Positions 54,810 to 64,000 of a DNA stretch of 64,000 bases are shown one piece after another; the stretch's first letter is position 1; each line of letters begins with the position of its first letter. The translations under genes were made by a program, and so were the position numbers. Location: contig NC_135214.1 in NCBI RefSeq assembly GCF_052324685.1, forward strand, positions 28,600,489 through 28,664,488, in the 5' to 3' direction. Source of the stretch: Brachyhypopomus gauderio (lineage: Eukaryota > Chordata > Actinopteri > Gymnotiformes > Hypopomidae). A model generated the notes under the pieces. That model saw only the letters and a list, made by a program, of their open reading frames with translations, was not told where the DNA came from and searched no databases.

Positions 54810-56155
54810 CAGAGATGCTCACAAGTCATTTTTTGCAAGTCCAAGTCAAGTCTCAAGTCTTTGATCTCAAGTCCAAGTCAAGTCTCAAGTCTTTGACCTC
54901 AAGTCCAAGTCAAGTCTCAAGTCTTTGTTCTCAAGTCCAAGTCAAGTCCCAAATATTTGAGTGACACTGTAGTCGCAAATCACTGTATAGTTGTAATGGT
55001 CTGTTATGACACTTCTGATGTATAATAGCTTAAACTGGTAAATGAAGAAATACAATTTTTAAAAGTGCGCACGCACACACAAATGTTTTCCAGATAAATT
55101 TTGTATCCGTATTTTTCTCCAAAAAGTATTTTTCTTACAAAACTGACATTTTTCTGGATACAATATTCTCTTCTTTCAGTATAACATCTGCTATATTTTG
55201 TTCTAAAATATAAAGGAGGGCTCTGAAATTTAAAAAATCACATTTTTAACTATATATAAGGTCTGCATATAAAGAAAATAGCAACCAAATTAGTGATTAT
55301 AAAATAAAAATTAAAAACAGAATTCAAATTTTACAATAATAATGATTCTGACATAAAAAGCCCTGCAGCAACAACTATTTATCTCCTAATTAACTGGATC
55401 AAACACAATCTATTTGAACTTCAAGGTGTCTTTCAGTGTCCAATACAAGGAAACTGTTTATGCAACTAACGCATTACATTTTTAAAAGATCAGGATTGAC
55501 AGGGTACTTGCACTTAGCCTGGCTCGGTGAGGGCGCATTATGAGGCCTCCATGACTGAACACCCTCTCTACTGGTGCACTGGTGGCAAGTCAATACCAAT
55601 ATTGCAATATTGCTAATAACCTTTCAGGCAGTGACTAACCTTTCCGGCTGGATTTTCAGGTGGCGAATAAAATTAGATGTGGTGGAACCAGCGTCCTGTA
55701 TTTTTATGCCACACACGCTGCAGTTTGCTGCTCTTCTATTTGCTACTTGTACTTGTTTTGTACCCAAAACTTATTATGAATGGTGGAACAGAAGCGAGCG
55801 TCCTCACCAGCGCCGCCATGATCGCGATGTTTTGGGGCGCGCGCAGCGCCAGGTTCGCGTGTGCGGAGTCGCGCGCAACGGTCACTTGCGAAATACGCGA
55901 CCGGCGCGAGGGTCCGCTCGTCGAAAATGTTTTACGTCAACGAGAAGTAAAAAGCATACAGACAGGCAGAGAAAAGGTTTTCAAATGAAACACAAAAGAA
56001 CATTACAAATAAAAGATTGTTCACGAGTCTCAATTCACGAGTCCAAGTCGAGTCGCAAGTCTTTTGAATGCAAGTCTAAGTCGAGTCTGAAGTCACTGTA
56101 TATGCGACTTAAGTGCGACTCGAGTCCGAGTCCCAAACTCGAGTCCCCATCTCTG
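54810..56155 (-). mobile_element. hAT element with hATC remnant (AAGTC-rich ends)
   Basis: 8-bp duplication GTACAAGG at 54802-54809 and 56156-56163; ends CAGAGATG and CATCTCTG. Subterminal AAGTCCAAGTCAAGTCTC repeats are typical of this fish hAT family. On the minus strand 55590-55491 reads TSAPVERVFSHGGLIMRPHR..LSASTLS, the C-terminal dimerisation (hATC) motif of hAT transposases. The rest of the transposase is gone, and 55790-55940 is a CpG-rich block like those beside family Y. Confidence 0.88.
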
Positions 56156-56267
56156 GTACAAGGTCAGTAGGTTTCCAACTGTTTGTCTGCTGGTAGTATT
56201 GCTTCATTGCTTTGCCTCACAGCAAGCCACTCATCAGTATGGTCTGAGCTTCAACTTGTCCTGGAAG

Positions 56268-56543
56268 CACGGACGTAGTTTTGGGGGGGGACGGGGGGGA
56301 CATGTCCCCCCCACTTTTTCAAAAGCCGGTTTTGGTCCCCCCCAGTTTTTACAGTTAAAACCAAATATTTAAGTAGTGACAAAGTCATGTCCCCCCCACT
56401 TTTTAACGGTAAAAAAACCAATATCCAAATAGCGACAAATCTAGCACTAGGATCATGCAGCAGCACCCCCCCCCCCCCCCGCTTAACAGTTCGCCACCCC
56501 AGGTTGTGTCCCCCCCACTTGTGAAATCAAAACTACGTCCATG
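56268..56543. mobile_element. 276-bp hAT MITE rich in G and C runs
   Basis: Ends CACGGACGTAGTTTTG and CAAAACTACGTCCATG with 8-bp duplication CCTGGAAG at 56260-56267 and 56544-56551. Contains repeated ATGTCCCCCCCAC blocks and a poly-C tract. Plus- and minus-strand frames across it are artefacts. Confidence 0.88.
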
Positions 56544-56551
56544 CCTGGAAG

Positions 56552-57618
56552 CAGCAGTGTTCAGCACTAAAACTACTGGTTCACAAGCCAAGGGTCCACT
56601 ACTACAGGTCCTCCTGAGAGTCATGGTGCACCCACTCAAAGAAAGGACCTTCTGGGATACACCATGCCACTCTCTGGGCAGCTTCACATCTACTTCATTT
56701 GTAGTTACGGCTGCCATTATTGATTAAGAAAAGTAGCTGATGACTAAGATGTCTGTCTGGGAGTTCATTTGAGCAAGGTAACCAGTGCAATTCATAAAGT
56801 GCTCAGTCCCCTCTTTAGGGGTGTAGAAAGGCTTCATTTCACATGCTTGCCCAAAAGATGAGTGAATGTGCCTGCTAAGCTTAAGTGCATTTCACATGAA
56901 GGCTGCCTTTTCTCCATGAACTGGTGTATTTAGTTTACTATTGAGGATCCTACAGTAATGAGCTCAATGGTCAGCACATCTTATGTATAATCCAGGATTT
57001 GATTTATATGAAATTGATGTGATATTTATTCAAGACAAATGCTTTAATCAAGTGCTTTACAACAGATTTTTAAAAATTGTATATAAAAAGTACAAGCCAA
57101 TTAATAAAATAACAGACTAGTTTTATGCCAGCTTTAATAAAGCGTTTTGAGTTGAAAAATTTTATTTGTAACGGTCCATGTCTGTGCAGCAGCTACTTAG
57201 TCATGTTTCATATTCTGGCTGTATAAGATCAACAGGGTTTGTCTCACTGCAAGTTACCAGCAGCTACCTCCAGATGACGCCAATGTTGCCTGTGTTGATA
57301 AATGAAGCTTCAACCTCTTCACAAGATTCACCCTGTGTGTGCTGCGCCCAGTGTTTACACATCACTGAACCACACTGATAACATCTTAGCACGCTGTAGT
57401 ATGAAGAATGCTTGCATACTTTTTACACCAGATCTATTATTGAAACTCGAAACAGTTTTTGTGCTTCAGCTGATTACACAAAGAATCCAAAACAGAATAC
57501 AAAAATGACCTTAAAGAAAATGTCATTTATATTCTGTAATCATTCATCATTGCCACTTGTATTCCATTTTTCCTGTGAAATGTATTTACCTCATCACAGC
57601 TTCAATCTCTCACAACTG

Positions 57619-57655
<37 letters not shown>

Positions 57656-59406
57656 AGATCTAGGCAAGAACACACCCCAGCCCAGACTTGCGCTTGCTGG
57701 ACTGCAGATGAATGAATAATGAAAACCAAGCTTTAACAGTCAGTCTCACTAAAACACAATGTTTATGAACAAATTTCAGCCACTCAAGCTACAACACTGC
57801 AAAAAACACCAAATCTTTTACTCATCATTTTAAATGATACGGCTACAGAAATGAACACACAAGAAGAAATTAAGCATAACAGAACTTTTACAAATCACCC
57901 CAATACCAAGGAAAATAAAAAGTGTGTAAATGTTGTCGTATCTTTACAAGCAGATCTCTGATGTCCACTGAGTAAATACAAGTATGGTATTGTCAGGACA
58001 TGCCATGACATATCAAAAATAATTACTTGACAATAAGTAATTTAAGCATATCAGGCTACAGTAGACTGTGAATATGTGAAAGTAGCCATTATTTGTAATC
58101 TGTACTGATTCATTTCAGTGTTGCAGACATGATGAGTCTTAGACACTCTAACGCACACTATTACTACTAAAGCACAAAACCTACACAAATAAACAAATAT
58201 ATAATTAAAATCTTAAACAAATAAAGAACACACAATAAGTTGGCAAACTGGAACACTTCCAAATTACAGCTGACAAATTTGATAAAAACAGCTATTCCAC
58301 AGAGAGCTTAGTAAATGTTGACTATATGTAGTTGAATAATTAACAATATAAAAAAGTAAAATAAATAGCTTGTTCTCTCTGGGTATTATGTGCATTTTCT
58401 TAAAGGTCAACTCACTCTATAATTAACCACCTTGCGAAAATAATATACTTTAAAAATTACACGAGTGAAAGATGAACTTAATGACATGTTTAAAATTAAT
58501 AATGATAAATGAAAAAAGTGAATGCTCAATTAGGGAGAAAAAAAAACACCAGCCCATCTACTATAATGAAATATGAATTACATAAATATAAAACATCACA
58601 AATTGGGCACCATCATGTAACTTGCATTTCAGTGTTTACAAAAAGAAACCAAATCACATTTTCTTGGCCATCCGGAAATCAATACCACTACTTGATAAAG
58701 TCTCAACACTACATGTGCATGATAACATGACCCACCAGTCTTATTCACAATACACATAACCACACCTGACCAGCTGAACTGAATTATAGTTAATCTAAGA
58801 AATGACAATTGCAGATAATAGTCTGGGACTTAAATCTTACAATCTGGGACATTTTACATGTGGAATGTAAAAAAATAATAATAATAAAATTCCAGACAGA
58901 CCTGATTCAACAAAAAAGAACAGTAAAAATGTAAAGAATCTCTCAAAGCCTACAATTTAAAGTGCTCAAGAAGCAGCCAAAAATTGTATGTCAAAATATT
59001 TGATGCCAAAATTTGTTTTAGACTAGTGCATGGGAAAGAGTGCCATGAAATATTTTCAATTAGATCTATGTGGTATTTAGGCCTTTACTGCCATGTACAT
59101 GCAAACTACTGCAAGAAAAGACTAACCTTTCGTGGTCACAATCAGCAATTCTTGAAGCACTACCACGATGAAACTCAGTTCGTTCCATGCAGTCAAGCAA
59201 CAGTGGAACAGGAAATGGGACAATGGCATATTTGTATATGGTATAGTATATTGTAAGTGTTACGCTTTCAAGTAAGTAATTTATTCATTAACTTGGCAAT
59301 TGAAATCTGTATGTCTCTCTGTCCATGATTTGTCTGAAGAGTGATAATGATACCTGATACAAGGGGGGCTAAGATGCACGAAAGAAATAAGGATGCTGGA
59401 TTTTGA
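56552..59406. other. tmem127 downstream region
   Basis: AT-rich, no transposon boundary recognised, a (CA)n(TA)n microsatellite at about 57619-57654. TTTATT at 59280-59285 reads AATAAA on the minus strand, about 120 bp after the tmem127 stop; a longer 3' untranslated region is possible. No other gene seen. Confidence 0.5.
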
Positions 59407-60474
59407 TCAGGGTGTGTAAGCAGGTGGAGGCTGAAATTGGTTGGCGATATCGTAGTCAGCTGGGTACGTTTCACTGCTCTCCTCCATCTCTGAAAGGAGC
59501 TCGAGAGCCTGCTCCTCCTCCTCGCTGGGGTAATGACGGAGCAGGTTAGCAGCCGTGGCCAAGATGGAGGCTCCTCCAGCACCAGCAACCAAATAGAAGC
59601 TGATAGCGAAGGTGACATAAATGAGTGAGCCGTGATACTTCTTATGCATCTGCTGGAGGGAGAGGATGAGCTCTGAAGCCCAGTAGCAGAAACCAATCAC
59701 TGTGGCACACTGGAGCACTAGACAGGGAAGGACAAAGCACATTAGGACTCTTTAAATTCTTATTATTTTAGTTCACTGCCAATCATTATCAGCCATAGTT
59801 TAACAAATCAACCATAATAGCATTAACTACATCACCACATGCTGAATACCTGTAAGAATGTGAGCGAAGGCATATCTGCGTGTTATCTTGAGAGCAGGGT
59901 GTTTGGGGCCAAAGACATCCAGCAAAAAGGCAGTCAGACTACATAAGATGCCCAGGAAACAGAAAGCAGCAATAACCCGCAACAACAGGATGGTCTGAGA
60001 GTTGATACAGTATTCTGCAGGACAAATCAAAGAAACATCAGCTTCTTTTGACTGAATGAAATGGCCTTCAGTCAAAAACAACCTCATCTCGATCACACCG
60101 GTGTACTTAGTAAAAGTGCAAGTACACATTGAGAACAGCTTTGACCAAACCAAAAAAACATCAGCAAAACAACAGAAAGACTAAACGTCACCTTGCTAAG
60201 TACAAATGCAATAAGGGCAAAACCACGGAAGATTACCTTCGATAAGCTTCTCGTCTATGTATCCCAGAACGTCTGCCACCCCGAGTTCTTGCCTGGGGCA
60301 CGTGCCCCCGTGCACGCGCAGCCAGGCTGGCTCCGCCAGGGCCGTGCACAGCGCCGTGATGGACAGAGCGCCCGGGAGCGCGGACGCCAGGCTGCGCTCC
60401 GGCTGTTTGGGGAGTGCTGTTCCGCCTCTCCTCCTTCGATTTCCTGGCAGTGTGTTTCCCGGTGGTGCGTACAT
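59407..60474 (-). CDS. tmem127: Transmembrane protein 127, 3 coding exons, 237 aa
   Basis: Endosomal/lysosomal multipass membrane protein that restrains mTORC1 signalling in mammals (known from the family). Coding exons on the minus strand: 60237-60474, 59850-60014, 59407-59717; phases 1 and 1, GT-AG ends; 237 residues against about 238 in mammals. The N-terminus has [17 protein letters not shown] and [20 protein letters not shown]. Exon 2 encodes [19 protein letters not shown] and [20 protein letters not shown]. Exon 3 encodes [37 protein letters not shown], then the cytosolic tail with [15 protein letters not shown] and FQPPPAYTP. Start chosen at MYAPPGN, as in the family. A 5' non-coding exon is likely but not located. 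Confidence 0.98.
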
Positions 60475-61390
60475 AATGTCACAAGTAAACTGCGAGTAGG
60501 ACAGCACCCGGGACGAATAATTACACGCTTCTCCGAAGATACTGTGAATAAAAAAACAATTAAATATTACATTCTGTACTGAAAGTTGAAAAACAACGGC
60601 GATACAATATAGTTTCTATTTAGAGACTGGTAAAACGCGATTTCACAGTCAAAGAAATGTGACTTTCAGCCGCCAAAAAACTTACCTGTATTAAAAATCG
60701 ATTTGTACTCATAAACATATGAGGCCGTAAGAAAAGAAAATGGGGTTGGTCGCAGCCGTAAGCGTAACCCAGTGGGTTTGACACCTACCCAGCTAACCAC
60801 AGACTAACAAAAGATCTGAAGGATCTTCAAACATGAAAGAGGTTAAATGAATTTGAAATTGATGATTGATGCCCCTTTACAAAACATCCCCCATACAACA
60901 GGCGAATATCGTTAAAATAAAAGCATTTTTTGTACTTTACATATGATACAAAACAAAAACACACGAACACCTACACCTAGCTACCAGGCTAAAGACTCTA
61001 GTTACTTCCCTGTATTTTCTTTCTGTAGGCTTCCGGTTCCTGTAACGTGATATTATGGGAAAACTCTCGATTTTTTGTTTTGCTTGTTTTTAGATTTACT
61101 TTTGTATTTCCCTTGCATTAGGGTAAAATAAAGAGGCACATTTTATTTCCAGAGTGTTGGTAAGGTTTCAAATATCTTTCATATATAACGCGAGATGGTT
61201 TAGTAAGAGGCTTTACTCTGTCCAGTGGGTGGCGCGACACTCTTAAACTGTTTTCTTCCATTTCAAGCAATGAAGAAAATAACAGGAAGCCGAACGTATC
61301 TGACAAACGACCGTCTCTATTCTGCGACTACGAGTCATTGAATTTCTAATATACTTTCTGTGCTGGATTTTAGTACTGAGTTAGACTGAA
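60475..61390. promoter_or_regulatory. Shared tmem127/ciao1 upstream region
   Basis: 916 bp between divergent start codons. TMEM127 and CIAO1 are also head-to-head neighbours in mammals, so a bidirectional promoter is probable. No TATA box stands out; no transposon is seen here, in contrast to the rest of the window. Confidence 0.6.
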
Positions 61391-63039
61391 ATGAAGGACA
61401 CGTTAGATATTCTTCATAGATTCAGCGCTCACCCAGATTCGCGTTGCTGGTACGTAGCATGGCATCCAAAGGGCACCCTGTTGGCCTCTTGTGGAGGAGA
61501 CCGCACAATAAGGATATGGGGGAAAGAAGGTAATCTCTGTTTGATATTATTCATGTCTTATGTTCATAGAACCAAATCAGTGTACTAGAGTCAGGAAAAG
61601 GCTGTTTAGACTGTTTAAAACGGTTGTGTGGTTAATTCATACCGCGGTCAATGACTTGTTTGCACAGGAGATAATTGGGAATGCAAGTGTGTGCTGTCAG
61701 ATGGACACCAACGAACGGTGAGGAAGGTTGCCTGGTCCCCCTGTGGAAACTACCTTGCATCGGCAAGCTTTGACGCCACCACGTGTATCTGGAAGAGGAA
61801 GAACGACGATTTCGAGGTTAGAAACGATAATGACACCAATGATCATATAACACGATCCTGTTGGTTCGTTCATCTAACAAAATATGATGCGACACTGTGT
61901 TTGTCTTTCTCAGTGTCTTACAGTGTTAGAAGGACATGAGAATGAAGTAAAGTGTGTATCCTGGGCACCATCTGGCAACTTACTTGCAACCTGCAGCAGA
62001 GATAAGAGTGTATGGATATGGGAAGGTATGTGTAATCAATGTAGTCAGTCACGATAGTGGGCGATAGAGTCAGTGGGCTAATCCCTACTGCTGTTTTTTT
62101 TTTTAACTAAATGTTTTTTTTCCTCTCTTTAGTGGATGAGGAAGATGAGTATGAGTGTGTGAGTGTGGTGAATTCACACACACAGGATGTAAAACATGTA
62201 GTCTGGCATCCAAATCAAGAGGTACGACCTTCTTTCCATTTTCTTCACTCTGTGTTCTTCACTTTAGTTATATTGAACTCAAAGCAAGATGCTCACAAAT
62301 GGTATTTTGGAGAATGAAAAACATTACATTCCTACAGCTCCTGGCTTCAGCCAGTTATGACAACAAGGTGTGTATTTATAAAGAAGAAGACGATGATTGG
62401 GAATGCCGGGCAACCTTAGAGGGACATACTTCAACTGTCTGGAGTCTTTCCTTTGACCTTGAGGGGCAGAGACTGGCCTCCTGCGGTGACGATCGCACTG
62501 TAAAAATATGGAAGGAATGTACATCAGGTGAGGTTTAATGACAGGTTGGTTTTGTGTGTTATTAAATGGCCCTTCTGTTTTCTTAAGTATCCAAGCCTTA
62601 AAGATCGTCCTCATTGCAGAAGAAGATTCTGCTGATGGTGCTTGGACGTGTGTCTGTACCTTGTCTGGATTTCATGATCGAACGGTGTATGATGTTGCTT
62701 GGTAAGTTTTGTTACCCTTAGAGTCTGATGCGTCTTAGTGTAGGTTAAAGGTGCATAAATAGTTGCATTTATGGTGCGTTTACACCCAGTTTACCTGTGC
62801 ATAGGTGTCATTTGACTGGTGCCCTGGCAACGGCATGTGGGGATGATGGAGTTCGTGTTTTTAAGGAAGATGCTGCCGCTGACCCCAAGCACCCAGTTTT
62901 TTACCTCTCTGCCCATGTGCCTAAGGCCCATAGCCAGGATGTGAACTGTGTGGCCTGGCATCCCCAGGAGTCAGGTCTGCTGGCCACATGCAGTGACAAT
63001 GGAGAAATCGCTATATGGAAATACCAATCAGATATTTAG
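61391..63039 (+). CDS. ciao1: CIAO1, WD40 subunit of the cytosolic Fe-S targeting complex, 7 exons
   Basis: CIAO1 with CIAO2B and MMS19 delivers iron-sulfur clusters to cytosolic and nuclear apoproteins. Exons: 61391-61529, 61668-61816, 61914-62025, 62133-62221, 62338-62527, 62620-62701, 62805-63039; phases agree; 331 residues against about 339 in human. It is a seven-bladed propeller: WD-type repeats end in [47 protein letters not shown] and EIAIWKYQ. The start [20 protein letters not shown] is the family start. AATAAA at 63678-63683 is a candidate polyadenylation signal. All blades are present and no disruption is seen. Confidence 0.98.
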
Positions 63040-64000
63040 GCTGTTCTCTGTCAACTTGAAAAGCATTTAAAGGTCTGCATATGATTCAGAAAGCACCGTA
63101 TTTTACTTTTACTGGCAGCGTACCTTTACTGGGGGGGGTGGGGCTGTTTTACACTGACAACATTAGTCTGGACCTTCTCCTTTCCCATACATTTCATGTA
63201 GCTTTATTTGTAGTTTGTTTTACAGCATTGTGGCACTACAGGTCAAAAATTTGAGTACACTTCTTAGAATCTTATTCTAATTCATAAACTGATAATATTT
63301 TATACCACAGAAGTTCATTTTCAAATATTTACAGAAATACACATTTTAATACACCAGAAGTGAATCAGAGCTTTGTTTATGACTATGAATATGTATTTAA
63401 AAGATTATAAAGTTTAAATAATTAAAAAATGTTTCCAAAGCATGTGTCCTGAAACGTTTGACCAGTAGCACATCTAATGCAAAATCCATGTTCCTTTCAT
63501 AAATGTTCAATGGTCTTGTTAGTGGTATTTAGGTTATGCACCCTTTTGTTTCAAGAACATTCTCTCTCTTCTCATTTTCTCTTGAACCATAAAGTGTTTG
63601 TAGATATCATCCAAGAATTTTAAAAGGTAGTCCTATTCACATGTCCAAGCAAATGTAACCTATATTTCTACAACTAAAATAAAATCTATTTGATGAAGCA
63701 GCTGGCTTCAAAACTTGTTTGGTTTACATTGGTGGTTAAGAGCATATAATGTTCAAACGTCTTAAAAACCATTCTCATGTTGTGTTAACCCTTGCCCAAA
63801 AAGCAGGCTAATTCATCAGCATGGCCTTGAGTGATACTTGGGTGAACACGTGCTCTTTTTGGGACCTAAAATGTCTTTCCTTTCATTTTGGTGTTCTCTT
63901 TCTCCAGTTGCTATAAACACTGTGTGACTGTTTTGCATTGCTTTGACCAGAGGTATTCAAGGTCCAAGTCCTCCAAGTTTTTACCTTTTTACCTTTTACC
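63040..64000. other. ciao1 3' untranslated region and flank
   Basis: No further exon recognised. Ciao1 transcripts probably end near the AATAAA at 63678. The sequence to the window end is AT-rich and unassigned. Confidence 0.5.

Noticed and set aside
59268-59696. 142-codon frame on the minus strand
   Set aside because: A shifted frame of tmem127 exon 3; the real frame gives the conserved protein.

Overview
The window is vertebrate nuclear DNA. Intron-rich genes with GT-AG junctions, dense hAT transposons, tRNA-derived SINEs with L2-like tails and Tf1/sushi-type LTR retrotransposons point to a teleost fish. An otophysan is my guess, with low confidence.

Genes, left to right. (1) rsph4a, minus strand, 7376-17792: seven exons, 528 codons, a radial spoke head protein of motile cilia. 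(2) An ES1/GATD3-family gene, minus strand, 21606-23709, with an in-frame amber codon in exon 1, a poor junction at exon 5 and a lost C-terminus, so probably a pseudogene. (3) ccdc74, minus strand, 25297-26843: seven exons, 292 codons. (4) A USP37/26/29-like deubiquitinase, plus strand, 43295-46908, followed by a degraded tandem copy at 47325-49385. (5) tmem127, minus strand, 59407-60474, head to head with (6) ciao1, plus strand, 61391-63039. The ORF lists alone hide most of these, because the exons are short; the models were built by matching splice phases.

Most of the rest is transposable elements. An almost intact chromovirus-type Ty3/gypsy element (779-6438) lies downstream of rsph4a. Two copies of a small LTR element without coding capacity (18245-20495 and 30706-32420), two solo LTRs of another family (20903-21239, 30083-30424) and a decayed gypsy element (34.3-40.9 kb) follow. 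At least seven hAT-type insertions with 8-bp target duplications can be delimited, several nested inside others. rsph4a intron 2 is almost entirely a three-level transposon nest.

Two observations stand out. First, rsph4a intron 5 is filled by a 12-bp minisatellite whose sense strand repeats a 5' splice site (CAG|GTGAG); the authentic exon 5 donor is the first member of the array, and many decoys match the consensus better. Second, all three full LTR elements have, one base inside the 5' LTR, a 10-12 nt segment complementary to the predicted 5' end of their own transcript. In the two related small elements the paired bases covary, which fits Tf1-type self-priming instead of tRNA priming.
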